From Arcobacter sp. (GTDB taxonomy: Bacteria; Campylobacterota; Campylobacteria; Campylobacterales; Arcobacteraceae): a stretch of DNA of 34,027 nucleotides. The notes beneath the pieces are model-generated. The model was given only the letters and a program-made list of their open reading frames with translations. It was not told the origin of the DNA and ran no database searches. The position numbers and the translations under genes were made by a program. Below, piece by piece: positions 8,442 through 17,293 of the stretch. Every line of letters begins with the position of its first letter. Position 1 is the first letter of the stretch. Location: positions 1 to 34,027 of the forward strand of contig QKDL01000075.1 of NCBI GenBank assembly GCA_003252105.1. The letters run 5' to 3'.

Positions 8442-9098
8442 TTAGTCTATATTAAATTGATCTAATCTTTCAGCTCTTAACTTATTTGCTCTCTCTTGAG
8501 CTTTTTTAGATAACTCTCCACTTTGAGTTAGATCAAAGCCTGGTTCATCACTACTAGATTGTTGATAATCTTTTGCTTTAAAGCCTAAAGGTTTTATAGT
8601 ACCATCTTTATATATTGCAACTCTCTCACCATCTGCTCTAGTTGATACATTTATAACTTGTGGAGTTTTAGGATTAAAAGCTTCATTAGCACCTAGTTTA
8701 ACTAAAGCTAATTTTTCAGCTCTTGAGAGTTTTTCATAATCTTTATTGATAGAACCATCTTTATTTTTTTTACCCATAAAAATAGGATGCTTCTCTTCAA
8801 AAGCTTTTATAGTTGCATCCTCTAGCTCTATTCTATCTGCTTCACTCTTTGAAGCTTTTTCAATTAATCTATTAGTTGCATCCTCATCATTTTGTAATCT
8901 TTGTTCTGCTCTTTTATCCTGGTTTTCATAGATATTCAACATAGCATTTTTATAATTTGCTGCATCTTCTCTTTTCTTCTTATCAAGTTGTGTATCAGAT
9001 AAATCTATCATAGCCTTACCAGCACCAACTATACCAGCACCCGAATTTTCATTAATTTTAAATCTAACACTTGTATCGAACATATCACGACTAGCCAT
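8442..9098 (-). CDS. Probable small internal virion/ejection protein
   Basis: 218 residues from ATG at 9098 (MASRDMFDTS). A longer frame starting at 9122 exists, but the AGGAGG at the right distance points to 9098, which overlaps the upstream stop by 8 bases. The protein is hydrophilic: a Gly-rich start (NENSGAGIVGAGKAMIDLSD) is followed by a long Lys/Glu/Asp/Asn-rich helix (DEDATNRLIEKASKSEADR) and a short beta segment VINVSTRADGERVAIYKDG. Such proteins commonly sit among ejection proteins of short-tailed phages. No catalytic motif recognised. Confidence 0.5.
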   Translation of the reverse strand: MASRDMFDTSVRFKINENSGAGIVGAGKAMIDLSDTQLDKKKREDAANYKNAMLNIYENQDKRAEQRLQNDEDATNRLIEKASKSEADRIELEDATIKAFEEKHPIFMGKKNKDGSINKDYEKLSRAEKLALVKLGANEAFNPKTPQVINVSTRADGERVAIYKDGTIKPLGFKAKDYQQSSSDEPGFDLTQSGELSKKAQERANKLRAERLDQFNID

Positions 9099-9405
9099 TT
9101 TGGATATCCTCCTTTTTACCAAAACTTAAAGCTACTGCATCATCTAAAGATTTTTGAGCTTTATTCTCTTTATCTATTTGTCTTTGTCTCTCTTCTGCAT
9201 ATAAATTATTTGCTATTTTATATTGTTTATTTGTATTGTAAGCATTATATATAGCACCAGCTCCACCAAGTAAAGATCCAGCACCTTTTACCCAATCCCA
9301 ATTTACATTAGATAAATCAAAACCTATATTTGATGAAGTAGAACCTACAGCACTTCCTATTGATTGAGGATTTATCTCACTACTTAAATCAAACCACTTA
9401 CTCAT
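9091..9405 (-). CDS. Small virion protein (ejection/tail region)
   Basis: 104 residues, start at 9405 with AAAAGGAGATATT upstream. N-terminus is Ser/Asn-rich (SIGSAVGSTSSNIGFDLSN), then a Gly/Ala-rich hydrophobic stretch WVKGAGSLLGGAGAIYNAYN (about residues 39-58), then a charged helix. The Gly-rich hydrophobic segment followed by a Lys/Gln/Glu helix is a pattern I associate with small internal or DNA-transfer proteins of podoviruses. It is translationally coupled to the next gene by an 8-base overlap. Confidence 0.5.
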   Translation of the reverse strand: MSKWFDLSSEINPQSIGSAVGSTSSNIGFDLSNVNWDWVKGAGSLLGGAGAIYNAYNTNKQYKIANNLYAEERQRQIDKENKAQKSLDDAVALSFGKKEDIQNG

Positions 9406-9445
9406 AATATCTCCTTTTTATTATAATATTAAACAAATAGTATAT

Positions 9446-11353
9446 TTATGTCATAGGTATTTTAGATATATTCATAACTTTTTGAATATAAGTCATACCT
9501 ACATTTTCCGATTCTTCAATATAACCAAAGCTTTTTTCTTCTGCTGTTTGAGCTGTTTCACTATCAATACTATTTGATTGATTACTCAACATAGTATCAA
9601 TACCGTTTATAGTGCTACCAATAGATATTAAATTACTTAAACCAAAATTACTAATATAGTTTTTAAATACTTCCCCAAATGACATATTTAATACCATATC
9701 ATCTGCTATAGTTTTAGCAGCTGCTGGAGTAAAACCTTGATTTATAAAATTTTGTATTAACTTTCCATTAGTTTGATTTAAAATACCCCCATAAAAAGAG
9801 ACTAAAGTACCAGCAATACTAAAAGCTTTTATCCCCGTGACACTTCCAAAATTGCCTAATAATCCCCCAAGTTGCAACATTGGTACAGCAGCAGTAGCAA
9901 CTAAACCAAATTCAGCAAAAATCATAGGTAAAAATGTAGCTAAGACAAAAGATACTACAGGTATCACACCAATATACCAGTAATTATCTTCATGTATATA
10001 AAGCTCAAATTGATCATTAAACTGATCTATAAAATCCCATTTATTTTGTACTAACTTTCCATCATCTTGATAACAAAGTGGCAAGTACATAACTTTTGCT
10101 GGAACATTAACATAAGTATCTATTCCACCATCTCCAGAAGCATATCCATACTTATAAGGAGGATGAATTTGGATGCAAGTTCCATCATTAAAAATATAAA
10201 TATTACTTGTTTCATCACCTAAAGATAATTGATAAATAACACTTCCCCAACCTCCAGAGGTATCTAAAGTTGGCATTGTATAAGGTACATCACTTTCTGT
10301 GTGTACAACTGTTCCAAGTTGAGAAAAATCGACTTTATAGTATTGAACATAATTATGATCCAAAGTCAAATTAACATAATCTATAGTTAAAAGACTAGCA
10401 GCAGTTTGACTGATATTTAAATTTATTGTTTCAACAATAGATCCATTTAAATAAGTAACTAATTGAGTATCAATAAATAACGATACAGTTACAATAGTTT
10501 GTTGAATATAAGTTTGTTCTTGATTATTTTCATCAAGATATGTACTTTCAAAAACTATATCATCAGGTATTGTATAACTTGAGGTATCAGTATCATAGTT
10601 TGTATCACTTTGTACAACAGAAGTATCAGGATCATATGTAATTGTTCTTACATTGATATTATCACCATCTAAAGTATATGTAACTCTACTTATAAGTTGT
10701 GATAAAGTATTATAATTGTTTTCAGTTGTTACATATCTATAAACATCCTCCAAGCTAACAGAATCTACGATTTGATTACCTTCTGGACTATACTCATACT
10801 CTTGTATAGTATTTTCATAGTATATAGTAGTATTACCAATTTCAGCATCATAAAAAGATGATAAAACATACCAACCAGTCATATCATAAGTTGTTACAAA
10901 ATCCTCTTCTACAGCTTTTGGTTTTATTTGACAAGTATCGTGATAAATTCCATTCGATGGATCACCATCATATTGACTTTTTGGATTTTGGCCTATAAAT
11001 AATTGATTTAATCCTAAAGCCATAAGATCATCTTTATAGTATTTTACTTTAGAAGGTGATTTAATATCCCAATATTTTATAGGTTTAACTGGCCGATTGT
11101 TAAAATTAAATTGATAATTCACAAAATTTATTCTATCAGGGATATCTATTAAATTTATTATATCGGTACTATCATCATAGCTATTAACAGATATTGTAAA
11201 TCCACTACCAGCAGCTTTTAACTGGTCCTTATGCCAAAGCTGCTTATGTAGTAAAGTAAGAGTTTTATTATATGAAAGAGATAAAGCTATAGCAGCTTCT
11301 TCTACAGAACCTATAAGATCATCATTAGATACAATTAGTTTCTTTATTTTCAT
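9446..11353 (-). CDS. Large beta-rich structural protein with hydrophobic C-terminal third
   Basis: 635 residues, start at 11353 overlapping the previous stop as ATGA, so translationally coupled to the 198-residue gene. Residues about 50-430 are rich in Thr, Tyr, Asp, Ser and Val in alternating patterns (beta structure), with many YDDS, YDTDTSS and TYTLDGD motifs. Residues about 460-530 are strongly hydrophobic (IGVIPVVSFVLATFLPMIFA, then VATAAVPMLQLGGLLGNFG), giving two or more membrane-like helices. C-terminus hydrophilic. No signal peptide. This could be a tail/receptor or membrane-penetrating virion protein; I do not recognise the family. Its place between the lysis genes and the ejection genes suggests a virion component. 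Confidence 0.5.
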   Translation of the reverse strand: MKIKKLIVSNDDLIGSVEEAAIALSLSYNKTLTLLHKQLWHKDQLKAAGSGFTISVNSYDDSTDIINLIDIPDRINFVNYQFNFNNRPVKPIKYWDIKSPSKVKYYKDDLMALGLNQLFIGQNPKSQYDGDPSNGIYHDTCQIKPKAVEEDFVTTYDMTGWYVLSSFYDAEIGNTTIYYENTIQEYEYSPEGNQIVDSVSLEDVYRYVTTENNYNTLSQLISRVTYTLDGDNINVRTITYDPDTSVVQSDTNYDTDTSSYTIPDDIVFESTYLDENNQEQTYIQQTIVTVSLFIDTQLVTYLNGSIVETINLNISQTAASLLTIDYVNLTLDHNYVQYYKVDFSQLGTVVHTESDVPYTMPTLDTSGGWGSVIYQLSLGDETSNIYIFNDGTCIQIHPPYKYGYASGDGGIDTYVNVPAKVMYLPLCYQDDGKLVQNKWDFIDQFNDQFELYIHEDNYWYIGVIPVVSFVLATFLPMIFAEFGLVATAAVPMLQLGGLLGNFGSVTGIKAFSIAGTLVSFYGGILNQTNGKLIQNFINQGFTPAAAKTIADDMVLNMSFGEVFKNYISNFGLSNLISIGSTINGIDTMLSNQSNSIDSETAQTAEEKSFGYIEESENVGMTYIQKVMNISKIPMT

Positions 11354-11946
11354 GAATTTAAAAGAGATACTAGAGTTTGAAAATTATTAGCTTTAATACC
11401 ATTAAAAAAGGCAGTATTTAAATCTGTAGGTATTACTTGTTCTGACATAGCATATCCAAACACAGCTTTTTCTAGTGATTTTGTTTTTTCAATTAATAAG
11501 CTATCATCAAAACCGTCATATTGACGATCAACTAAAAGTATTTGAGAAGTTTTAAGAGAGATATCTTTATCAATTAAACCTCCAGCAATATTACGTTTTT
11601 GTTCAGATATAATCTGCTCCATAACATATAATTTATCTTGTGTAGTTTTTTCTATAAGTGCAGTAGCTTTATTATCTTCTCTAATTATAGAAGCTTCTAT
11701 CTCATCAATTTGTTTATAAATAAGATCTGTTTTTGCATCAGCTTCTGAAATTTGATATTCTATTAGCTGCTGTTGTTGAACTGAATCAACGGACTTATTT
11801 ATAATTGTTGCTATTGTATTAGATATAACCGATGCTTTTTGCTCTTCACTTAATGCAAATGCAGCAATATAAGAGTTTAAAGTATTACTAGCTTTCCCCT
11901 CTAAAACATCGTAAAGCTCACCAATTTTTGTAGTATCTAAAGGCAT
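11350..11946 (-). CDS. Coiled-coil structural protein of unknown function
   Basis: 198 residues, ATG at 11946 preceded by AAAGGATAAATC. Almost entirely helical: N-terminal LDTTKIGELYDVLEGKASNT, a Gln-rich centre (SVDSVQQQQLIEYQI), then long charged helices ending in a short loop NTAFFNGIKANN. Looks like an oligomeric helical virion component that could pair with the downstream 635-residue protein, to which it is coupled by ATGA overlap. No family recognised. Confidence 0.5.
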   Translation of the reverse strand: MPLDTTKIGELYDVLEGKASNTLNSYIAAFALSEEQKASVISNTIATIINKSVDSVQQQQLIEYQISEADAKTDLIYKQIDEIEASIIREDNKATALIEKTTQDKLYVMEQIISEQKRNIAGGLIDKDISLKTSQILLVDRQYDGFDDSLLIEKTKSLEKAVFGYAMSEQVIPTDLNTAFFNGIKANNFQTLVSLLNS

Positions 11947-11957
11947 GATTTATCCTT

Positions 11958-12317
11958 TCATAAAGCTAATATTTCTATTTTATTTGTAGCTTCAATTAAC
12001 TTAACTCTAATAAAAATATTAGTATCAATCCAAGAGTTAGTAGAGATTTTTTCTTGCAAAGAATATTTTAAACTAATTACATCTTTATCATCTATTTTAT
12101 CTGTAATAGTAATAGATCCATTTACACCAGGTGTTAATATATTTCCAAATTCATCTTTAATATCTGGAGTTGGTAAAGTGTAAGTTTCTTCTAGATCAAC
12201 ATCATTTAATGATCTATTAGTGATTCTAACAACTCTATATTTTTTTAAATCTTTTTTACAGTTTTTAGAAACAATAAAAGATATTGTGAAATCTTTGCCA
12301 AATTGTACATTATTCAT
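11958..12317 (-). CDS. Small beta-sandwich-like structural protein
   Basis: 119 residues, start at 12317 in ATGA overlap with the lysozyme stop. Alternating hydrophobic/polar strands throughout (FTISFIVSKNC, YRVVRITNRS, NGSITITDKIDDKDVISLKY) suggest an immunoglobulin-like or jelly-roll fold. It may decorate the virion or be a tail accessory. Family not recognised. Confidence 0.45.
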   Translation of the reverse strand: MNNVQFGKDFTISFIVSKNCKKDLKKYRVVRITNRSLNDVDLEETYTLPTPDIKDEFGNILTPGVNGSITITDKIDDKDVISLKYSLQEKISTNSWIDTNIFIRVKLIEATNKIEILAL

Positions 12318-12775
12318 TTATAATCCCTTTTTTTAAACTTATTATGTTCCATCATCCAGCTTAACCACTCTGCACGATTTTCGCCATCTTTTCCATTTTT
12401 CATATCTAATTCGTGCATTTCTCTAAACCATTTTGAATCTAACATTTCAGCAGCTGCATTTTTATAATCTTCATTTTCTAGATATTTTCTAGTATTTTTA
12501 AAAGCATGAAAACCAGCCTCACCTAATTGAAATACCATAGATATAATTATCCCTTGTCTAAGAAATGATAATTTATTAAACCAGGCATAAGTCATTCTAA
12601 GATAACTTTTTATCTCATTAGCTCTTTTTTCCAAGATCATTTTAGATTCATCCTCTGTTATATAGGTTAATCCATGACCAAAAGTAAAAGGTTCTTTTCC
12701 AGTTAAAGGATCTGGATAAGGTTTAGGTTTAAATCCTTCTGGTTCTGCAATTAAAGAATCTACAGTATCTATCAT
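12314..12775 (-). CDS. Phage endolysin, T4-type lysozyme (GH24)
   Basis: 153 residues from ATG at 12775, chosen because AAGGA lies 6 bases upstream; an in-frame TTG at 12790 would add five residues with no support. The N-terminal motif is Glu13 in EPEGF, Asp22 in YPDP and Thr31 in FTFGHG, which is the Glu-8-Asp...Thr arrangement of GH24 muramidases; the Asp-Thr gap has three extra residues compared with T4. A helical core follows (FLRQGIIISMVFQLGEAGFH) and a typical NRAEWLSWMMEH near the end. It cleaves the peptidoglycan glycan backbone to release progeny. No signal sequence, so a holin would be needed. It forms a cassette with the upstream membrane and lipoprotein genes. Confidence 0.85.
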   Translation of the reverse strand: MIDTVDSLIAEPEGFKPKPYPDPLTGKEPFTFGHGLTYITEDESKMILEKRANEIKSYLRMTYAWFNKLSFLRQGIIISMVFQLGEAGFHAFKNTRKYLENEDYKNAAAEMLDSKWFREMHELDMKNGKDGENRAEWLSWMMEHNKFKKRDYK

Positions 12776-12777
12776 AA

Positions 12778-13077
12778 TTAATCCTTGCAACTTAAATTTT
12801 TATGTTTACTTTCGCATATTTGGTGTGGAACATACTCTTTACCTAAATTATGAATCTCATCATTTAACTTATCAAACTTTTCAAATAAAAGCTTAAAATT
12901 ATCGTTTATGTTTTTTAGATCTGTGTCTAATTGTCTTTTTAACTCTTTATTTTCTTTTTCTAAGCTATCTTGTTTTGATTCAAGCTTATTAATTCTTCCT
13001 TCACTTCGCCAAATCCACATAAAAGCTGGTATAAAAAGTGTATTAATAAGCAATGCGTATGCTCCTATATTTTCCAT
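12778..13077 (-). CDS. Single-TM coiled-coil protein, spanin- or holin-like
   Basis: 99 residues. A membrane segment at about 5-23 (GAYALLINTLFIPAFMWIW) is followed by a long coiled coil (about 27-80, INKLESKQDSLEKENKELKR) and a C-terminal CESKHKNLSC with two Cys. One TM followed by a coiled coil is the layout of inner-membrane spanins; small phage membrane proteins next to endolysins are also often holins. The lysozyme start is 3 bases after its stop, and a lipoprotein gene lies immediately upstream, which favours a spanin pair. Assignment is by topology only. Confidence 0.5.
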   Translation of the reverse strand: MENIGAYALLINTLFIPAFMWIWRSEGRINKLESKQDSLEKENKELKRQLDTDLKNINDNFKLLFEKFDKLNDEIHNLGKEYVPHQICESKHKNLSCKD

Positions 13078-13090
13078 ATGATAAAACCTT

Positions 13091-13456
13091 CTATTGCGTA
13101 ATTGTTGTTTCCGTCTCTATAGATTCTATATCTATAGTAGTACCTTTCAGTTCTTCTACTTCTACTTTGTTTCCCTCATTAATATTCCCTTGCTCATCAG
13201 CTACATAAGAATACGCATATCTAATAATTGAATTAGCTTTATCCAAACCAGCTTTTTGAATTTGATCTTTTGTCATAAGAGTTTTTACACCAAAAGTTAA
13301 AACCTCATAAACATGAACTAAAGAAGAAAACTTATAAGTAGCACCACTAACAATACCCTTTAAACCTACCACCTCATTGTTTGCATTTGTAGCAATACAA
13401 CCAGTAAACGTAAACATAGCAAATAAACTCGCTAAAATTAAACTCATTCTTTTCAT
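13091..13456 (-). CDS. Lipoprotein, candidate outer-membrane spanin or surface protein
   Basis: 121 residues from ATG at 13456, which overlaps the upstream stop as ATGA and has GGAGAG upstream; a frame from 13477 is less likely. A lipoprotein signal peptide MKRMSLILASLFAMFTFTGC ends in the lipobox F-T-G-C (Cys20). The mature part has a hydrophobic segment (VHVYEVLTFGVKTLM) and an acidic, Thr-rich tail. Next to a TM/coiled-coil protein and an endolysin it could be the outer-membrane subunit of a spanin complex, though it is longer than most. It could instead be an exclusion lipoprotein. The signal peptide is clear; the role is inference. Confidence 0.6.
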   Translation of the reverse strand: MKRMSLILASLFAMFTFTGCIATNANNEVVGLKGIVSGATYKFSSLVHVYEVLTFGVKTLMTKDQIQKAGLDKANSIIRYAYSYVADEQGNINEGNKVEVEELKGTTIDIESIETETTITQ

Positions 13457-14043
13457 ACTATTTTCTCTCCATTCCATTTATTTTGAAGATCTGTTACATC
13501 ATTCCAGATCTTATTTTCACTATCCCACTTAAATAATCTAACAAATTTTCTATTTTTTAAAATCTCATCATCACTATGACTAACTTTATTTCTTTTTTCT
13601 TGATACCATCTAAATGGATACCCAAAAACAATAGTAGCTGCTGCATGATATGAAGCAACAAAAGTATTAAATCCCTCTTGTAACTTTCTTACCACTTTTT
13701 TATCACTATATTTTGTAGTAAGTTTAAACAATAATATCAACCCATGATAAAGCTCAATATTTGATTTTATGAATCCTAAAAACTCTGCACCAAACCAACC
13801 ATCATGATTACGACAAATGATAGTTTTATCACCACCTCTTTTTAAAATAGATTTAGAACATTTGTCATACTCAAAACCTATATTTATAAAAGTTGCAGTT
13901 ACATTGTCTTTGTGAACATATATAGATATATCTTGAGTTTTATACTCGTCACCACCCAAAAACTTATCATCAGGCGTGATATATAGATCTCCATTCAAAT
14001 CATAAAATCCATGTTTAGGTTTAATATTTCTCAATAAATTCAT
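13453..14043 (-). CDS. Protein of unknown function leading the lysis cassette
   Basis: 196 residues, start at 14043 after AAAGG. Opens with KPKHGFYDLNGDLYITPDDK and contains YGxPFRWYQ-type and ASYHAAATIVFGYPFRWYQE segments and HDGWFGAEFLGF. Mixed alpha/beta, two Cys (KCSKS, IICRN), no signal peptide; a hydrophobic stretch YHGLILLFKL at about 99-108 is too short for a membrane span. First gene of the second late block, directly upstream of the lipoprotein, TM and lysozyme genes. Family not recognised. Confidence 0.5.
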   Translation of the reverse strand: MNLLRNIKPKHGFYDLNGDLYITPDDKFLGGDEYKTQDISIYVHKDNVTATFINIGFEYDKCSKSILKRGGDKTIICRNHDGWFGAEFLGFIKSNIELYHGLILLFKLTTKYSDKKVVRKLQEGFNTFVASYHAAATIVFGYPFRWYQEKRNKVSHSDDEILKNRKFVRLFKWDSENKIWNDVTDLQNKWNGEKIV

Positions 14044-14259
14044 TTAGTACCTTTTTATCTGGGATTAGATGTATCTTTAAACAACAATATATACAAATAT
14101 ATTTTCACAACTTTATTTTTTATCCATCTGTAAATAAACATAATTCAAATCCTTTTTCAAAAAAGAGTGTAGAATTCGCAAAAAACTACACTCTTAAAAC
14201 TTAAAATATTAAGCACAAAGTGACGGTACAAACGAGCTGACAAGGACTCTCCCATACAT
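14044..14259. promoter_or_regulatory. Intergenic region between the two late blocks
   Basis: Contains the minus-strand terminator at about 14155-14195 and, downstream of it in the minus direction, a very AT-rich stretch (14085-14110) that could hold a promoter for the lysis/ejection block. The segment 14218-14255, right after the 118-residue gene, is clearly richer in G+C than its surroundings. It reads on the minus strand as a 16-codon frame beginning MYGRVLVSSF directly after the stop; whether it is translated is unknown. Confidence 0.4.
14155..14195 (-). terminator. Intrinsic terminator after the head and fibre block
   Basis: Perfect 10-bp stem AAGAGTGTAG (14163-14172) and CTACACTCTT (14186-14195), 13-base loop. 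On the minus strand the stem is followed by a run of T (14164 down to 14159), so it ends transcription coming from the tail-fibre genes. Confidence 0.75.
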
Positions 14260-14616
14260 TTAATCAATATCTATTTCTAAAGAACTTAAGTACATTTCAT
14301 CAATTTGTTCTTCTGTTTTATTTAACATAGTAGCTACTTGTGTAAATAAGATGTTATCTCTTTTTAGTCTTGTAGCATATTCCCATGCAATTTGTAGTTC
14401 CTCGTTATTCGAGCTGTCAACAAATATTTGTACATTTGATAGTAAACCTTCTCTTGCTAATTGAGTTCTACATTGAGCCATAGAGATTGAATTAGATAAC
14501 TTAGACTCTATACTTCTAGCTTCATTCTTAATATTAATTGCTTCAACATTAGAGATAAATTCATTTTCCTCTTGCTCTGTCATTTCAACTTTAACACCAT
14601 TTATAAGTTTAAACAT
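14260..14616 (-). CDS. Tail-fibre-associated small protein (assembly/chaperone-like)
   Basis: 118 residues from ATG at 14616 (MFKLINGVKVEMTEQEENEF), preceded by AGGAG and overlapping the tail-fibre stop by 8 bases. Longer in-frame starts exist but lack a ribosome binding site and would add an unlikely hydrophobic leader. The opening pattern, a short beta hairpin 'NGVKVEMT' followed by an E-rich helix, is very common in small phage proteins encoded right after tail fibres. The C-terminus (QIAWEYATRLKRDNILFTQV) resembles tail assembly chaperone-like helices. Function inferred from position and pattern. Confidence 0.55.
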   Translation of the reverse strand: MFKLINGVKVEMTEQEENEFISNVEAINIKNEARSIESKLSNSISMAQCRTQLAREGLLSNVQIFVDSSNNEELQIAWEYATRLKRDNILFTQVATMLNKTEEQIDEMYLSSLEIDID

Positions 14617-17293
14617 AATTAACTCCTGTAAGAGAATAAAAACCAGAGCATGTAGAAGGTATATCATATAGATAAATATTAGATATGCTATCTGACGGAG
14701 AAAGCAAACACCCTGAACCTTGAATAATTTTTCCACTATCCTGTTGTGCTATTCTATTTATAGCTACATACCCTTGTTTTCTAATAGATATTTCAAAAAT
14801 ACCTGTATGTTCAAATCTAGGGATGGCTATTTGTGTATCAGATGTGTCGTAGTTCGTATATGTACCATTTTTTTCGGCAGATATACATTGCCACTTATAA
14901 TTAAATCCAGATAAATTGTTAAGTCTTAAATACCACCAAGCGTCTGAACTATCATATACTTCTGCACTTATCCTTAGTTTTATTTCATCAAAACTAGCAA
15001 GAGAAGCATCGTTAAATGTCATAGAAGTAATCCCACTATATAACCCTTTTGCTATAACAGTTTCTAGTGTATCAAAAGTAATAGCTATATTCCCACTACC
15101 AAGTAAACTATTTCCATTTAGTGTTTTAACATTAACACCACTTACTAAAGTGGATTGTTTACCAACTAAAGCTGTATTTACATCAGTTGAATTTGCCTTA
15201 GCTGCTAAAGCATCAACTAAACCAGCAATATTTGCTATAGCTAAACTATCAAGCCCACTTGCAAGTAGATTAATTTTATCTGCTTGTTCTTGCATAGTAT
15301 CAAGGTCTGCATCATCACTATATATAGCAATAGTTATTGCATCAATCAAATCTTTTAGTACTTTACCTTGACTAGCAGATAAAGCACTTGCATCATCTGT
15401 ACTTGTAAGTACAGGTAAAACTGCTGATTTATTTAACTTAGTATTTAAAGCTGTATTTACATCTGTAGTATTAGCTTTTAAGTTTAGGGCAGTTTGAGTA
15501 GCATTAGAAATTGGTTTATTTAAATCACTTGTATTATCTACATTTTCTAAACCTAAATCTGCTTTTGTAGGAACGATACCATTTTTCTTAATCCATGTGC
15601 TAGTAGAGCCATCAGTATAAGTAATAGTATATGTATCTGTTGCTCCAGCTACACCCTCAACACCACTTGCATCTGTGGTAGATGTAAATAAATTACTTTC
15701 AATACCAGTTCCCGTTGGTCCTCTACCAAAAGAACTTCCAACCGACCAATCTGCTGGGTCATTGCTATTTTTAAAATATAATTGTGGTACTATCTCGCCA
15801 TTTATTTCTACATCATATGCAAGATATGAAAAATCTTTTAACTCATTATCATAAAGAGATCTATTTGCATATAGACCTCTTGCATCTGGTTCATAAGGAT
15901 CTCCACGATCTCCTTTTGGACCTTGAGGGATTCCAAAAGTTAATAAACCAATTAAACTGTCATATGCAACTGTTGCTAACTGATTACTTGCAAGTGTTTG
16001 AGCAGATACATTTAAACCTATTATTTGATTTCTAGCTTGTATAGCTTCCTCTGCCTTTTGACTAGCAGTATTTGCATAATTTAAAGCATTTTTAATATCT
16101 GTCATATTTTCAGCATTTGCAATAACATCTAAAATATTTACTGCAACTGTATTTATATTATCTTCATTGTTTGCATTTTTATTTATATTTGTTTCATTAT
16201 TTGCAGTTGCTATTACTTTCGCTAACTCTAAAGCTACTGCTACAATCTGATTTATATTATCAGCATTGATTTTTATTTTTGAACTTGCACCCAAATCTAA
16301 ATCTGTAGCAACTGTATTTATTGCATCTGCATTTTCTGCATTTGTATCTATATTATCTTTATTTGCATTTACTGCATCAATATTTGTTTTATTCGCATTT
16401 ACTTTTTTGATTTCACTATCAACACCTAACTGTAAATCAGCCCCAACACTATTTATATAGTTGTTTCCACCAGCTTTAATATCATTGTAAACAGTTACTA
16501 TAGCTGTAAGTTGCGCATGAGTTTCCATAAGTTCAGATAACTTATTGTAAATAGTAATATCCCCAGCTTCACCTACTAGCTCTGGTAATTTTGTTTGAAT
16601 CTCTAAAACCTCTTCAATTTTATTTATTAAAGAGATTATTCGATCTATATTATTTCCAATTTTTACTAGATCTGTTTGTCTCATAGCTATAACTTGTAAA
16701 GCTGACGTAGTATCAGCCCAAGTATAAATAGGATTTTGACTTTTATAATTTCCACTTACTGCATTTAAAGTTATTCTTTCAATTTTTGAAGGATCATTAG
16801 TAAGATCATAAACTCTTACAAATTCCCCCACAACATTAGCAGTAAATGCACCCATTAAAGTAGCTTCTAGTTTAGCTTGTAAAGCTGCATTTTGTGAGAA
16901 CTGGAGTAAAAGTTCACTATGAGTAGATATATTAACTGGATTACCATCGAATAAAAAAGGCACTTCAATCGCTACATTATCAGTAAATAAAACTGTTGCT
17001 TTATCATAAAATACTATTTGACTTGCATCTGTCCAAATTGCCTTAGCATCTACCGAATCATCGTCTAGCATATCTTGAGTTATTCCTTGAATATTTAAAG
17101 CCAGGTTTATATCAAGTTTTCTATTACCTAAATAATTCCCTTTTTTTAGATCCTCAATAGCTAGATCTATTCCTAAAGCCGATATCTCTTTTAAAATTGG
17201 TAATACACTAGCATTAAATACCTGGTTAGATTGGATAATTGCTGACATATTATTGGCGCATATATTTATATTTTCATGGTAATTAGTAGGCAT
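14609..17293 (-). CDS. Tail fibre protein
   Basis: 894 residues, start at 17293 directly after the upstream stop (TAAATG). The N-terminal 250 residues are mixed alpha/beta and probably anchor to the tail. Residues about 295-385 are low-complexity repeats of Asn/Asp/Ala/Ile (VNANKTNIDAVNANKDNIDT and similar), which look like a long trimeric coiled coil. A collagen-like GPKGDRGDP follows at about 460. Next come typical fibre modules KADLGLENVDNTSDLNKPIS and VKTLNGNSLLGSGNIAI (near 680). The C-terminal 150 residues (DAWWYLRLNNLSGFNYKW onward) form a beta-rich domain, likely receptor-binding. Fibres of this type recognise the host surface; the Asn/Ile repeat region is probably variable in length among relatives. 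Confidence 0.85.
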   Translation of the reverse strand: MPTNYHENINICANNMSAIIQSNQVFNASVLPILKEISALGIDLAIEDLKKGNYLGNRKLDINLALNIQGITQDMLDDDSVDAKAIWTDASQIVFYDKATVLFTDNVAIEVPFLFDGNPVNISTHSELLLQFSQNAALQAKLEATLMGAFTANVVGEFVRVYDLTNDPSKIERITLNAVSGNYKSQNPIYTWADTTSALQVIAMRQTDLVKIGNNIDRIISLINKIEEVLEIQTKLPELVGEAGDITIYNKLSELMETHAQLTAIVTVYNDIKAGGNNYINSVGADLQLGVDSEIKKVNANKTNIDAVNANKDNIDTNAENADAINTVATDLDLGASSKIKINADNINQIVAVALELAKVIATANNETNINKNANNEDNINTVAVNILDVIANAENMTDIKNALNYANTASQKAEEAIQARNQIIGLNVSAQTLASNQLATVAYDSLIGLLTFGIPQGPKGDRGDPYEPDARGLYANRSLYDNELKDFSYLAYDVEINGEIVPQLYFKNSNDPADWSVGSSFGRGPTGTGIESNLFTSTTDASGVEGVAGATDTYTITYTDGSTSTWIKKNGIVPTKADLGLENVDNTSDLNKPISNATQTALNLKANTTDVNTALNTKLNKSAVLPVLTSTDDASALSASQGKVLKDLIDAITIAIYSDDADLDTMQEQADKINLLASGLDSLAIANIAGLVDALAAKANSTDVNTALVGKQSTLVSGVNVKTLNGNSLLGSGNIAITFDTLETVIAKGLYSGITSMTFNDASLASFDEIKLRISAEVYDSSDAWWYLRLNNLSGFNYKWQCISAEKNGTYTNYDTSDTQIAIPRFEHTGIFEISIRKQGYVAINRIAQQDSGKIIQGSGCLLSPSDSISNIYLYDIPSTCSGFYSLTGVNYV

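Noticed and set aside
12776..12790. TTG start at 12790 for the lysozyme
   Set aside because: The ATG at 12775 has AAGGA at an ideal distance, while the TTG has none.
14720..16460. Several rightward frames of 60-150 codons opposite the tail fibre
   Set aside because: Antisense to a clear fibre gene, hydrophobic or Ser/Leu-rich peptides without ribosome sites.
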